From Acidovorax sp. DW039 (GTDB taxonomy: Bacteria > Pseudomonadota > Gammaproteobacteria > Burkholderiales > Burkholderiaceae_C): 64,000 bases of DNA. The position numbers were made by a program, and so were the translations under genes. The DNA lies in NCBI RefSeq assembly GCF_037101375.1, contig NZ_AP029019.1:4765001-4829000 (forward strand), in the 5' to 3' direction. How positions within the stretch are numbered: position 1 is the stretch's first letter; the number at the start of each line of letters is the position of its first letter. The notes under the pieces were generated by a model. It did not search any database and was not told the DNA's origin. It saw only the letters and a list, made by a program, of their open reading frames with translations. Shown here in pieces: positions 26,305 to 34,832 of this stretch.

Positions 26305-26784
26305 ATGGACAAAATCATTGTGTACGTGGACGACGCCGAGCATGCACAGCAGCTGCTCACCCCCCTCGTGGCCCAGCAAGCTGCTGGCAGGCACTGGGTG
26401 CTGGTGGCCTGCGCCCCGCGGATGACCCACCGCATCAGCAAATGGGTAAGTCACAGCGCCCGTGAAAGCTGGCGCGGCAAGTGGGCAGATCGGCTGTTTG
26501 ACCAGCTGGTGCCCGCCGTAGGGCTGCGCTCAGGCCAGTTCACCACCGTGCTGGCCAAAACCCCTTTGCCCGAGCTGACGGAAGAGCTGCAGGCCCAGAT
26601 CCGCGCCACCGGGGCCCAACCCGCCCCCGTGGTGGACGCCCGCAAGCCACGCACGGATACCGCCAACACGGCATCGCCCGCCAGCGTGCGCGCGGAGCAC
26701 GCACCTCGCCTGTCTACATGGCCTCGGATGCTGGGGAGTGTGATTACAGGCTGCGGCACCCTCTGGGCCCTGGGCCTGGATTGA
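26305..26784 (+). CDS. hypothetical protein downstream of TerC
   Basis: A 159-aa protein I cannot assign to a family. ATG 26305 gives MDKIIVYVDDAEHAQQLLTP, a beta-alpha start resembling a universal-stress or Rossmann-like strand, followed by CAPRMTHRISKWVSHSARES and a basic/aromatic region. A variable Pro/Ala/Thr linker (about 105-135) leads to a single hydrophobic C-terminal helix (MLGSVITGCGTLWALGLD), so it may be a tail-anchored membrane protein. Codon usage is like that of its neighbours. It is probably co-transcribed with the TerC gene. A GC-rich dyad lies between them (about 26241-26270) but lacks a T-run. Confidence 0.6.
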   Translation: MDKIIVYVDDAEHAQQLLTPLVAQQAAGRHWVLVACAPRMTHRISKWVSHSARESWRGKWADRLFDQLVPAVGLRSGQFTTVLAKTPLPELTEELQAQIRATGAQPAPVVDARKPRTDTANTASPASVRAEHAPRLSTWPRMLGSVITGCGTLWALGLD

Positions 26785-26865
26785 ACGGTGCGGTCTCTGC
26801 AGTGCACTCCGCACAGCGGGGATACCGCCTGACCAAACGCTGCGGGGCAGGCTTGAAACCGAAAC

Positions 26866-26935
26866 ATCCGTTCCGGTTGAGCCTGTCGAAACCCTGCACG
26901 GCACTTCAGTAGGCTCAGCCTGAGCGGTTCGGCAG
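26866..26935. repeat. proteobacterial intergenic palindromic repeat
   Basis: Contains GGTTGAGCCTGTCGAAACC and, about 30 bp on, GTAGGCTCAGCCTGAGCGG. These are two halves of the common 'cttcgacaggctcag' type intergenic repeat, in opposed orientation. It lies in the 225-bp gap before the holin-like gene. Confidence 0.6.
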
Positions 26936-27009
26936 GCGAAAGCCGGATCACACACTCCCACCCTTGGCTGCGAAGCCCTGCTGACACCCTGCAGTGCTAT
27001 CCTGTGCGG

Positions 27010-27363
27010 ATGAAACTCCTCCTGAAGTGGCTGCTCAGTGCCGCGGCGCTGTTGTTTGTGGCCTACGTCTACAGCGGTGTGCAGGTGCAGAGCTTTGGTT
27101 CCGCACTGATTGCAGCCTTCGTCATCGGGCTTTTCAACGTGGTGCTACGCCCCGTGCTGGTCATCCTGACCTTGCCGGTAACCGTCGTCACCGTGGGCCT
27201 GTTCCTCTTTGTCATCAATGCGCTGATGTTCTGGGCCGCGGCCAGCGTGCTCGATGGTTTCCACGTCAACGGCTTCGGGGCTGCGCTGCTGGGCTCGCTG
27301 CTGTACTCCGCCGTCGGGCTGGTCATCGAATCAGCGCTCGGCGGTCTGTTCTCTCAGAAGTAA
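27010..27363 (+). CDS. phage holin family / YvlD-like four-helix membrane protein
   Basis: A 117-aa integral membrane protein of the family annotated as mycobacterial four-TMS phage holin (PF04020 type, YvlD-like). Four hydrophobic helices are seen: LLKWLLSAAALLFVAYVYSG, ALIAAFVIGLFNVVLRPVLV, LPVTVVTVGLFLFVINALMF and [20 protein letters not shown]. The signature NVVLRPVLVILTLPVTVVT is typical. There is no phage context, so lysis is unlikely; the function in such bacteria is unknown. ATG 27010 is chosen over GTG 27004. Its last 33 bp overlap the convergent M48 protease gene. Confidence 0.85.
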   Translation: MKLLLKWLLSAAALLFVAYVYSGVQVQSFGSALIAAFVIGLFNVVLRPVLVILTLPVTVVTVGLFLFVINALMFWAAASVLDGFHVNGFGAALLGSLLYSAVGLVIESALGGLFSQK

Positions 27364-28869
27364 CTGCACGTCGCGCAAGCGGGTGTCGATGATGGACGCC
27401 TCGAAATGGTCCTCTGCCGAGGTACTGCGCCGCGCCAGGTCCTGCCCCGCCTTGAAGCGATCCACCGCCGCAGCGTAGTCATAGCGAGCCACCTGCATTT
27501 CGGCCTCGGCACGCACGGCGCGCAAGGCTTGGCCCTGCGCATTCCACACCCCGGCCATGGCCTGCCATGCGCCAGCATCGCGCGGATGCACCGCCAGCCA
27601 GGTCTGCAGGGGTCCCGTCACCTCCTGCGCCTGCCCTGTGCGCAAGGCAATCTGCGTGTGCAACAGTAGCTCAGGGCGGCGGGTGTCGCCCGCAGGCAGG
27701 GCGGCCCGGGCAGCGGCTGCGTTGCCGTCCGCCAGCTCCACCTCTGCCAGCAGAAGTTGCGCCAAACGCGCGGCTGGCGCATCCCCCTTGACGACGCCCT
27801 GCAGTTGCTGTGCCAGGCGCCGGGCTCCTGCGGCATCGCGCAGCTGGCTGCTGGCCAGCGCTGCGGCATACAGCACCCCGGCCTTGCGGGCGGAAGGCAG
27901 TGCCGCAAAACCCGTACCCTGCGGCTCCGCCATCCATTGCCGCAGCACATCCACACCGGGGTTGGAGAGCACCCGGGCCCGCGCCGTCACCATGGCGTGC
28001 TCTGCCTGCAAGGGGGCCGGGGGGTGGGCAGCCAGACCGCCGGAAGGCAAGCGTGACTGCATGTCGGCAATGCGCTGGGTGGTGAGGGGGTGGCTGCGCA
28101 GGTAGGGCCAGCTTCCGTTGTCGTTGATACGGTTGGCCTGCTGCAGCTTTTCAAACATGCCCACAAACCCCTGAGGCGCAAAGCCAGCGGGCTCCATCAG
28201 GCTCATGCCCACACGGTCAGCCTCGCGCTCCATGTCACGCGAGAAGTTGAGCTGGTTCTGCACCGCCAAAGCCTGGCCGCCCACCACCAGCGCCTGCGTG
28301 GCCCCGGGGTTCTTGCTGGCCGCCAATGCGCCCAGCACCATCGCCCCCAAGAGCAGCGGTGTCTGCCTGCTTTGCTGGGTCAGCAGGCGGGAAATGTGCC
28401 GCTGCGTGACGTGGCTGAGTTCGTGCGCTAGCACCGAAGCCAACTCATCCCGCGTTCCCACCACTCCCACCAGCCCCAGGTGCAGGCCCAGATAGCCCCC
28501 CGGCAGGGCAAAGGCATTGACCGTGCGGTCACGCCCGAGCAGCACCTCCCAGGCAAAGCGCTCATCCAGCTCAGCCGACAGCTCCCCGCGTGAACGCGAT
28601 GCGGCAATCAAAGGCTGCCAGATGCCTTGGACGTATTCGGCAATCACCGGGTCGTCGATGTAATCCGGGTCCCGATACAGTTCGCGGATGATGCGGTCGC
28701 CCAAGCGCCGCTCTTGGCTGCTGGTCAGATCGCTGCCATCCCCCAGCGTGGGAAGGCTGGCTTGGGCTGCCACGGGCAGAGGCAACACTGCGCCATTAGC
28801 TATCAAAAAAGTAGCTGCCAGCGCTTGAGCAACCTGCGCCAGAGGCTTTTTCTTCCAGAATCTAAGCAC
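27331..28869 (-). CDS. M48 family metalloprotease with TPR domain (BepA/YfgC-like)
   Basis: A 512-aa periplasmic zinc protease likely involved in outer-membrane protein and LPS-assembly quality control. Residues 1-36 are a signal peptide (positive [12 protein letters not shown], then hydrophobic [14 protein letters not shown], cut after AAQ). The catalytic motif HELSH is at 149-153 and the third ligand is probably the Glu of [26 protein letters not shown] precedes it, as in BepA. The C-terminal half (about 300-500) is Ala-rich and helical, fitting TPR repeats. The signal peptide lies almost wholly within interspersed repeat copy 5. Ends overlapping the holin-like gene. Confidence 0.9.
   Translation of the reverse strand: MLRFWKKKPLAQVAQALAATFLIANGAVLPLPVAAQASLPTLGDGSDLTSSQERRLGDRIIRELYRDPDYIDDPVIAEYVQGIWQPLIAASRSRGELSAELDERFAWEVLLGRDRTVNAFALPGGYLGLHLGLVGVVGTRDELASVLAHELSHVTQRHISRLLTQQSRQTPLLLGAMVLGALAASKNPGATQALVVGGQALAVQNQLNFSRDMEREADRVGMSLMEPAGFAPQGFVGMFEKLQQANRINDNGSWPYLRSHPLTTQRIADMQSRLPSGGLAAHPPAPLQAEHAMVTARARVLSNPGVDVLRQWMAEPQGTGFAALPSARKAGVLYAAALASSQLRDAAGARRLAQQLQGVVKGDAPAARLAQLLLAEVELADGNAAAARAALPAGDTRRPELLLHTQIALRTGQAQEVTGPLQTWLAVHPRDAGAWQAMAGVWNAQGQALRAVRAEAEMQVARYDYAAAVDRFKAGQDLARRSTSAEDHFEASIIDTRLRDVQLLLREQTAER
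28798..28853 (+). repeat. interspersed repeat, copy 5 (encodes a signal peptide on the other strand)
   Basis: GCTATCAAAAAAGTAGCTGC, CAGCGCTTG...TGCGCCAGAGGC and TTTTTC match the element. The minus-strand reading supplies residues of the M48 protease signal (KKKPLAQ...ALAATFLIA). Confidence 0.8.
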
Positions 28870-28999
28870 GTATCATCTCCCGGCCAGAATGCCCGGCCCC
28901 GCAGCGCCACCCCGGCGCGCGCAGCCGTATGATGCCCTGACCCGCAGATTGTTTCGCACGGCTTGCATCAAAGCGTGCCAGACCACACCGAATTTCGCC

Positions 29000-29512
29000 A
29001 TGTCCGACACACCAGATCACCCCACCAGCCCCCTCACCCACTTCGACGCACAAGGCCAAGCCCACATGGTGGACGTAGGCGCCAAAGCCGCCACCCACCG
29101 TGTGGCCGTAGCCACAGGCCACATCGAAATGCAACCCGAAACCTTGGCACTGATCGAATCGGGCACAGCCAAGAAAGGCGACGTGCTGGGCATCGCCCGC
29201 ATCGCAGGCATCATGGCCGCCAAAAAGACCAGCGATCTGATCCCGCTGTGCCACCCCCTGGCACTGACGCGCGTTGCTATCGAATTTGAAGCTGCCAGCG
29301 CCCATATCCCGGGCGCTACAGGCATATTTTGCTCAGCCACGGTAGAGACCGTAGGCCCCACCGGCGTGGAGATGGAAGCCCTGACCGCAGTGCAGATCGC
29401 TTTGCTCACGATTTATGACATGTGCAAGGCGGCGGACAGGGGGATGGTGGTAAGGGATGTGAGGGTGAGGGAGAAGCGGGGGGGGAAGTCAGGAGATTAC
29501 TCTATTGCTTAA
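29000..29512 (+). CDS. moaC: cyclic pyranopterin monophosphate synthase (molybdenum cofactor)
   Basis: Converts the MoaA product to cyclic pyranopterin monophosphate in molybdopterin synthesis, 170 aa. ATG 29000 gives [20 protein letters not shown], followed by [52 protein letters not shown], and the catalytic [20 protein letters not shown] with CKAADRG (Asp and Lys present). Between RVAIEF and TVETVGPTG (about residues 92-111) the protein has an in-frame insertion matching an interspersed repeat copy, making it some residues longer than usual in a beta-strand loop. The end [12 protein letters not shown] is normal, so the enzyme is probably active. Confidence 0.95.
   Translation: MSDTPDHPTSPLTHFDAQGQAHMVDVGAKAATHRVAVATGHIEMQPETLALIESGTAKKGDVLGIARIAGIMAAKKTSDLIPLCHPLALTRVAIEFEAASAHIPGATGIFCSATVETVGPTGVEMEALTAVQIALLTIYDMCKAADRGMVVRDVRVREKRGGKSGDYSIA
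29274..29332 (+). repeat. interspersed repeat, copy 6 (in frame inside moaC)
   Basis: TTGCTATCGAATTTGAAGCT, GCCAGCGCCC...GGGCGCTACAGGCAT and ATTTTGCTC match the element along most of its length, within the moaC coding frame (residues about 92-111). Confidence 0.75.
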
Positions 29513-29587
29513 AGCGCCAAATAGATTCTGCATGTACAGAAGTGAACCTAGGGATATTTTTGTACGCGTAAATGTGTGTCGGTAGCA

Positions 29588-30031
29588 TCACCACCCATAC
29601 CGCGATATCCAATCTATTGCTAGCGCAACGCACATTCCCACAAGCGCTCCTGCGGCGATTTCAATCTTGTGGTGTCCTACACGTTCGCGCAGGGGCTTGA
29701 GTTGGTGCTCGCGCGCGAGCTTGTTGATGGCTTCGGCATGCTTTCCTACCTGCCTACGCAGGCTCGCGGCGTCCAGCATGACAACAAATGCCAACGTCAG
29801 AGCCACCCCAAAGGCAGGATGGCCAATCCCTTCCCTCAAAGCCACTAAGAAAGCCATCGAGCTGACGATTGCGCTGTGTGTGCTTGGCATTCCTCCATAG
29901 CCAACCAAATCAATCGCCCAACGCTTGGCCTTGATGCTGTTCACCATAAATTTCAGGGAGCCTGCAACAAGCCAAGCCATCAATGGCGTTGCAGGATAAC
30001 CAAAGTCCCAGTTAGTCATGGTTACGCTCAT
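29588..30031 (-). CDS. divergent PAP2 family phosphatase (candidate DPPR 5-phosphatase)
   Basis: A 147-aa membrane protein of the divergent PAP2 (DUF212/YuiD) family. The start is set at ATG 30031 because it overlaps the ubiA stop as ATGA; the frame's earlier start at 30073 would run 46 bp into ubiA. The family motif is GGMPSTHS (46-53), with VMLDAASLRRQVGKHAEAIN and LRERVGHHKIEIAAGALVG later, and 3-4 hydrophobic helices. In the arabinose-lipid pathway a phosphatase must remove the 5-phosphate of decaprenyl-phosphoryl-phosphoribose. Coupling to the prenyltransferase makes this the candidate. The substrate is inferred from context. Confidence 0.82.
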   Translation of the reverse strand: MSVTMTNWDFGYPATPLMAWLVAGSLKFMVNSIKAKRWAIDLVGYGGMPSTHSAIVSSMAFLVALREGIGHPAFGVALTLAFVVMLDAASLRRQVGKHAEAINKLAREHQLKPLRERVGHHKIEIAAGALVGMCVALAIDWISRYGW

Positions 30032-30912
30032 GATGCTGCAGGCCACAAAACCCAAACGCACAGAGAGACCCAAGTAACCACCGTGACAAGCAAAGGAACA
30101 TCTCCTAAAAGTACATCCGTTGGGGACTCGCCACCTTGCATTTTTTCCACTACGAACCAGTAGCGAAACAGACCAAACAACACAACAGGGACAGTAATGA
30201 CCAAATCCGGTTGCGCAGACATGACGAACATGCTGTAGAAAACCAACGCTCCCGTGGCAGCCATCTCTGCATACCTGTCTATCAACTCCACCGTGTACCG
30301 TTGCAACACTTCACGGCTTTCGCTACCTCGTTGACTTAATTCTTGCCGGCGCTTGATTGCAGCCAAGTACAGGGCAAGACACAGGGTGGTTATGAACATC
30401 CACGACGAAACTGGCACCGCGAGTGCTTGCGCACCAGCATAAACACGCAGAACAAAACCGAAGGCAACCGTAAAAATATCGACCACTGGCTGGTGTTTCA
30501 AACCAAAGCTGTACGCTAAGTTCATTGCCAAGTACACGCAAATAACAGCGACTACTGAGGGGTGGAAGAACCAGCTCCAAATCAGCACACCGTAAAGCAA
30601 CGCTAACAACACCAGAGCTTGCGGCACAGACACGGCACCCGTGGCTAACGGACGCGTTCTAGATTTGGATGGATGGCTCCTGTCCCTATCAATGTCCTTG
30701 AGATCGTTGACGATATAAGCGGCAGAAGAGGCGATACAAAAAAGGATAGCAGCCACCAAGGCCTGCACCACAGCATGCATGTCCTTGAATTGACCGGCAA
30801 ATACCAAAGGTGCAATGACGAAACTGTTCTTGATCCATTGCCGGGGTCTCATGAGCCTCAGGAAGCCACCCAACTTGAAGAGAGCTGAGGAAGGCCAGGG
30901 GGTATCATCCAT
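30028..30912 (-). CDS. UbiA-type decaprenyl-phosphate phosphoribosyltransferase
   Basis: A 294-aa polytopic prenyltransferase, most like DPPR synthase (Rv3806c type), which joins PRPP to polyprenyl phosphate as the first step toward decaprenyl-phosphoryl-arabinose. The first Asp-rich motif is NDLKDIDRDRSHPSKSRTRP (N69, D70, D73, D77), characteristic of this subgroup. The second region is YSFGLKHQPVVDIFTVAFGF followed by VLRVYAG, and LCLALYLAAIKRRQEL fits the same subgroup. About nine helices. Base composition is more AT-rich than the flanks. It is divergent from the gtrA-dprE1-dprE2 genes and coupled to the PAP2 gene downstream. Confidence 0.88.
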   Translation of the reverse strand: MDDTPWPSSALFKLGGFLRLMRPRQWIKNSFVIAPLVFAGQFKDMHAVVQALVAAILFCIASSAAYIVNDLKDIDRDRSHPSKSRTRPLATGAVSVPQALVLLALLYGVLIWSWFFHPSVVAVICVYLAMNLAYSFGLKHQPVVDIFTVAFGFVLRVYAGAQALAVPVSSWMFITTLCLALYLAAIKRRQELSQRGSESREVLQRYTVELIDRYAEMAATGALVFYSMFVMSAQPDLVITVPVVLFGLFRYWFVVEKMQGGESPTDVLLGDVPLLVTVVTWVSLCVWVLWPAAS

Positions 30913-30952
30913 ACCGTTTATTTAAAGACTATTGAAGTGTGAATTCTGCATC

Positions 30953-31354
30953 ATGAAGCTAGCTTTCATCTACGCTTTGCTCGCGGCAGTAGCAACTATT
31001 GTCAATATCACCACACAGCATGTTTTTTTGGAGATTTACACTGATAAGTATGCAATTCAGGGTTCTGTGCTGTGCGGCACAATGGCTGGCTTGGTTGTTA
31101 AATACCTACTAGATAAAAATTATATTTTTAATTTCAAGACAAAATGTACTGCACACAACACCAAGACATTCGTGCTTTATTCCATGATGGGGGTGCTTAC
31201 CACAGCCATTTTTTGGATGTTTGAATTTATTTTTCACAAAATTTCTGATGGATCTGCTGTATTCAGATATTTGGGAGGCACCTTGGGGCTCATAATCGGA
31301 TACATTGCAAAATATCAACTAGATAAAAAATTTGTCTTCAAGGCCCGTCAATGA
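30953..31354 (+). CDS. GtrA family membrane protein (candidate polyprenyl-arabinose translocation)
   Basis: A 133-aa protein with four membrane helices: IYALLAAVATIVNITTQHVF, GSVLCGTMAGLVVKYLLDKN, LYSMMGVLTTAIFWMFEFIF and YLGGTLGLIIGYIAKYQLDK, ending KKFVFKARQ. This is the GtrA pattern (paired YxLDKxxVF-like ends). GtrA proteins move or help move polyprenyl-linked sugars across the membrane; Rv3789 is the one in mycobacterial arabinan synthesis. ATG 30953 is used; the TTG 30932 start is weaker. Strongly AT-rich. Overlaps dprE1 by ATGA, so the two are translationally coupled. Confidence 0.85.
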   Translation: MKLAFIYALLAAVATIVNITTQHVFLEIYTDKYAIQGSVLCGTMAGLVVKYLLDKNYIFNFKTKCTAHNTKTFVLYSMMGVLTTAIFWMFEFIFHKISDGSAVFRYLGGTLGLIIGYIAKYQLDKKFVFKARQ

Positions 31355-32649
31355 AGCTAGTTCAATCTTGGGGAAGACTGGATTCAAAGCTACATCAAGT
31401 AGTTTTATTAACCTCACCTCAACAATCAAAGATAGAAATTAAAGAAAAATTCCCGGGTCTAGCATTCGGTAACGGTCGAAGCTATGGTGATATTTGTCTT
31501 AATCCAAACGGCTTTCTCTGGAATACTCAAGGGCTCAGTAACTTCTGCTCCTGGAATCCAGAGACAGGTCGCTTGACGACTGAGGCTGGCGTACTTTTAA
31601 AGGACGTTCAACAAACATTTTTATCGCGGGGGTGGATGCTCCCTGTTACTCCAGGAACTCAACTCGTCACTGTAGGTGGGGCAATTGCAAATGATGTTCA
31701 TGGAAAGAATCATCATGCCTTTGGAACCTTTGGCGATCACATCATTCGCTTATGGCTACTCCGTACGAACGGGCAAGAGATTGAATGCAGCAGAAGTGTT
31801 AATTCCGAATGGTTTGAGGCGACCATAGGAGGAATGGGCCTTACAGGAGTCATCCTAAAAGCAGAGATTCAACTCAAACAAGTCAGCGGCCCATGGCTGG
31901 AATCTGAAACCATTCCATTTCAAGGACTGGAAGATTTTTTCTCATTATCAGACTCAAGTGAGTCCAAATGGGAACACACTGTTTCTTGGATCGACTGCTT
32001 GGCTGGCATAAATACACGAGGCATTTTCATGCGAGCCAATCCCTCAAAACATATTGAAAGAGAAAAAACAGCATCAAAACCAAAAAAAATATTCTTCACT
32101 CCACCCATTTCCCCCGTAAATAAGTTCACTCTAAGTTTTTTTAACACTGCATATTATTGGATACAACGAGGCAGATCAGGAAAATCCATCGTCAACTACA
32201 AAGATTTCTTTTATCCTCTTGACGGAGTTTTAGAGTGGAACCGCTTGTATGGACCTAATGGATTTTATCAATATCAAAGTGTGATACCTAGAGAGACAGG
32301 TCTTGATGCAACACGAGAAATGTTAAAAGAAATATCACGTGCCAGAGAGGGTTCTTTTCTTGCAGTACTTAAGACCTTTGGTAAACGCCCCTCATCTGGA
32401 CTCTTGAGTTTTGCTCGGCCAGGAGTAACACTAGCGCTCGACTTTCCAAACCGAAACGTTAAAACTCTGGCGCTCTTTAAGCGATTGGACAGTATCGTAG
32501 AAGAAGCCGGAGGTGCGCTATATCTCGCAAAAGACAATCGCATGAGTAGCAAAATGTTCGTCAAAACTTATCCTAGTCTTGAGAAATTTTTGCCCTTTAG
32601 AGATCCTGGAATTACATCTTCTATGTCACGTCGACTTTTCGGCAGCTAG
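31351..32649 (+). CDS. dprE1: decaprenylphosphoryl-beta-D-ribose 2'-oxidase (DprE1-like)
   Basis: A 432-aa FAD enzyme of the vanillyl-alcohol-oxidase fold that oxidises C2 of the prenyl-linked ribose. Family marks: FGNGRSYGDICL (40-47 core), VTPGTQLVTVGGAIANDVHG, KNHHAFGTFGDHI with the His equivalent to H132 of the mycobacterial enzyme, FEATIGGMGLTGVI, and LYLAKDNRMSSKMF with K394 corresponding to the conserved K418. In RPGVTLALDFPNRN the residue equivalent to the mycobacterial Cys387 is Ala362. Length is close to the ~460 aa of the mycobacterial form. It partners with DprE2, 9 bp downstream. Low GC, atypical codons for this genome. Confidence 0.9.
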   Translation: MKLVQSWGRLDSKLHQVVLLTSPQQSKIEIKEKFPGLAFGNGRSYGDICLNPNGFLWNTQGLSNFCSWNPETGRLTTEAGVLLKDVQQTFLSRGWMLPVTPGTQLVTVGGAIANDVHGKNHHAFGTFGDHIIRLWLLRTNGQEIECSRSVNSEWFEATIGGMGLTGVILKAEIQLKQVSGPWLESETIPFQGLEDFFSLSDSSESKWEHTVSWIDCLAGINTRGIFMRANPSKHIEREKTASKPKKIFFTPPISPVNKFTLSFFNTAYYWIQRGRSGKSIVNYKDFFYPLDGVLEWNRLYGPNGFYQYQSVIPRETGLDATREMLKEISRAREGSFLAVLKTFGKRPSSGLLSFARPGVTLALDFPNRNVKTLALFKRLDSIVEEAGGALYLAKDNRMSSKMFVKTYPSLEKFLPFRDPGITSSMSRRLFGS

Positions 32650-32658
32650 TTTTTATTT

Positions 32659-33429
32659 ATGCTTGATACCCAACCGCTCTTTCGACGCATCATCATTGTC
32701 GGAGCCACATCCGCAATTGCAAACCAGTGCGCAAAAATATGGCTAACAGCTCAATCAGCAGAGCTTATTCTCATAGGTCGTGATGAGTTAAAGCTGAAAC
32801 AGATAACATCAGATTTAAAAATTCGTTCGCCTCAATCTTCTATATCTAGCATTTTTGTAAACTTCCTAGACGAAAAATCCATTCAAGAAACTACCCAACT
32901 AATTTGCGAAGAACGGCTACCAGACATCGTGCTCATTGCTCAAGGTGCGCTACCTAATCAAGAAGAATGCCAACACAATCTGAACGTCTGTCGTGCAGCA
33001 CTCGAAATCAATGGAATTTCACCCATTCTATTTACTGAGGGTTTTGCAAAATTTATGGCGAAAGCAGATTTTGGTCGAATTATTGTCATCGGCTCAGTAG
33101 CTGGTGATCGCGGTCGTCAGTCTAACTACGTTTATGGGGCAGCAAAAGCCATGGTACATAGATACATAGAAGGACTTCAACATCGTATTGCAGGGCATTG
33201 TCATAATTTAAGCATTCTTTTAGTGAAACCCGGCCCAACCGCGACGCCCATGACCAGACATCTTCAGGCCGCAGGAGCTTCGCTAGCTAGCGCAGAAACG
33301 GTAGCACTAGAAATTGTTGAAGCATCAAATAAACACAAGACACAATTATATACCCCAAAAAAATGGGGGATAATTATGTTTCTAATACGCCACCTCCCTT
33401 CTTTTATTTTTAACAAAATTCGCATATAA
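32659..33429 (+). CDS. dprE2: decaprenylphosphoryl-2-keto-D-erythro-pentose reductase (DprE2-like)
   Basis: A 256-aa short-chain dehydrogenase that would reduce the keto intermediate to decaprenylphosphoryl-D-arabinose. The cofactor loop is IIIVGATSAIANQ (GATSAIA in place of GxxxGxG, as in DprE2), the catalytic Ser146 is in VIGSVAGDRGRQ, and the YxxxK pair is Y159/K163 in YVYGAAKAMVHRY. PGPTATPMT follows, and a hydrophobic C-terminus (IIMFLIRHLPSFIFNKI) suggests membrane contact. It is directly after dprE1, which with the family pattern favours the DprE2 assignment over a general SDR. Converges with the tfpZ gene 45 bp away. Confidence 0.88.
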   Translation: MLDTQPLFRRIIIVGATSAIANQCAKIWLTAQSAELILIGRDELKLKQITSDLKIRSPQSSISSIFVNFLDEKSIQETTQLICEERLPDIVLIAQGALPNQEECQHNLNVCRAALEINGISPILFTEGFAKFMAKADFGRIIVIGSVAGDRGRQSNYVYGAAKAMVHRYIEGLQHRIAGHCHNLSILLVKPGPTATPMTRHLQAAGASLASAETVALEIVEASNKHKTQLYTPKKWGIIMFLIRHLPSFIFNKIRI

Positions 33430-33474
33430 ATCATCAAATTACATAATCACAAAAAGAGCCGCTAGAAAAATCAC

Positions 33475-34254
33475 TCATTGGCTCAAAAATCCATCCCCTG
33501 GAAGAAATCCAAGAATTCTGGCAGAACTATCCATTATTGCGATCCAATCTTGCCTATGAATGACGGGTAAAAACAATAACTCACTCACAGCCAAATTGCT
33601 TTGGTGCGCCATCTTTTTAATACTGACTTCCAAGTGAGGATACACGGCTAGGAGCGTCATTACACTCTTAGCACGTTCAAGAACCTTTTTTCTATAAACA
33701 TCATCGTAGGGGATATAGAATTCAATACGTTGAGCATAATCAGCTCGCCCCATTAATGATTCAAAAAGCACCTTTCCTCGCTCTTCTGGATTTAATGGAG
33801 AACGAATTCCAACTACAGAAGGTCCCCTCCAGAATACCGGCCGAAGTGATAAGGGCAACTTCCGAAAATCTCTTTCATCTTCCGAGGAAGATAGCTCACT
33901 CAGTGTAATTACTCGAAATCGATCAATCTCATGCACCAAAAATAATGGACGCGCCTGATAAGAAGTCCAAAACCCCAAAAAAAGTGCAGACAATTGAATT
34001 ACGGCTATCAACCCCATATCTACACGCAGGGCAACGCGCCTTTTATTTGGATTTGCAAGCAATAAAGTCAAGAGGGGCCCACAAATAATATCAATGAGTA
34101 ACATTAATATAAATATACCCCTCCCCCCAGAAAGTAAGTCATAGGGTGCTGGATACCATATCACCAAGACAATTAGTGCCGCACAACTAGCAAGAAAACA
34201 AGATATCAAAAAATGAATAGCCGCATAACGTGCAGCAAACTTAAAACGACTCAT
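33475..34254 (-). CDS. tfpZ: TfpX/TfpZ family type IV pilin accessory protein
   Basis: A 259-aa membrane protein. ATG 34254 (MSRFKFAARYAAIHFLISCF) is chosen because it begins the family; the longer frame would overlap the pilin gene upstream. Three to four N-terminal helices include ALIVLVIWYPAPYDLLSGGR, IFILMLLIDIICGPLLTLLL (GGRG...D...GPLLTLL is the family hallmark) and MGLIAVIQLSALFLGFWTSY, followed by a periplasmic domain with QARPLFLVHEIDRFRVI. TfpZ proteins accompany group-specific pilins in Pseudomonas aeruginosa and modulate pilin assembly. It lies 7 bp after the second pilin gene. Confidence 0.85.
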   Translation of the reverse strand: MSRFKFAARYAAIHFLISCFLASCAALIVLVIWYPAPYDLLSGGRGIFILMLLIDIICGPLLTLLLANPNKRRVALRVDMGLIAVIQLSALFLGFWTSYQARPLFLVHEIDRFRVITLSELSSSEDERDFRKLPLSLRPVFWRGPSVVGIRSPLNPEERGKVLFESLMGRADYAQRIEFYIPYDDVYRKKVLERAKSVMTLLAVYPHLEVSIKKMAHQSNLAVSELLFLPVIHRQDWIAIMDSSARILGFLPGDGFLSQ

Positions 34255-34261
34255 AAAAAAA

Positions 34262-34822
34262 TTAGCGACACTCAGAGGGTGCAATACTAGCTGGCAATGT
34301 GGCAGTCGCAACAGGAGCTGTAAATCCATATTGTTGAGCACGCGTACCTGCGCCCGCTCCAGCAGAAGATAAACAAAGCCAGTCTAGCGTAGCCTCCGCA
34401 CTGGGACCTAGGAAATACGCAGGTAGAGAAATAGCTTTCGTCGCTCCGGTACGCATTTGGGGGCTTAACAATAAAGTTTTTGACGATGCTCCACCACCGA
34501 CATTCGATGTGAAAGTCACAGTCAATTCTCCAGTGATGGAATCCATCAGCGTGGATTGCACGTATTTGCTTTGATTACCTGTAGCGTTCATACGGGCATT
34601 CCACAACTCAGCTGTTGCCGCAAGGGCGGCCGCATTAGATATGCCATTAGCAGCGATTTCCTGCTTTGCCTCTGCAGTTAACAGCAATCCCTCTACAACG
34701 CGAGATCGCACAATATAAGATTGGTAGGCAGGAACTGCAATTGCTGCAAGCAACCCTATTATTGCAACCACAACCATCAGTTCAATCAGGGTGAAACCTT
34801 TATTGGCTGCATTGCACTTCAT
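34262..34822 (-). CDS. pilA: type IV pilin, second copy
   Basis: A 186-aa type IVa pilin subunit. ATG 34822 follows a good ribosome site (AGAGGTGG). The prepilin leader MKCNAANKG is cut before F10, leaving [20 protein letters not shown] with Glu5 of the mature protein, the usual hydrophobic stalk. A C-terminal disulfide loop is predicted between C150 and C185 (DWLCLS... to APSECR). It shares the APxECR ending with the pilin at 36770 but differs through the globular domain. It lies between the GT-C gene (10 bp) and tfpZ (7 bp), so it belongs to that transcription unit. The leader cysteine at position 3 is uncommon. Confidence 0.92.
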   Translation of the reverse strand: MKCNAANKGFTLIELMVVVAIIGLLAAIAVPAYQSYIVRSRVVEGLLLTAEAKQEIAANGISNAAALAATAELWNARMNATGNQSKYVQSTLMDSITGELTVTFTSNVGGGASSKTLLLSPQMRTGATKAISLPAYFLGPSAEATLDWLCLSSAGAGAGTRAQQYGFTAPVATATLPASIAPSECR

Positions 34823-34832
34823 GACCACCTCT

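Noticed and set aside
27010..27363. Phage remnant suggested by a holin-type name
   Set aside because: Family is widespread outside phages, and no other phage gene lies nearby.
29513..29587. Attachment site at the left edge of the AT-rich block
   Set aside because: No direct repeat matching the right edge near 36700-37530 and no integrase was found.
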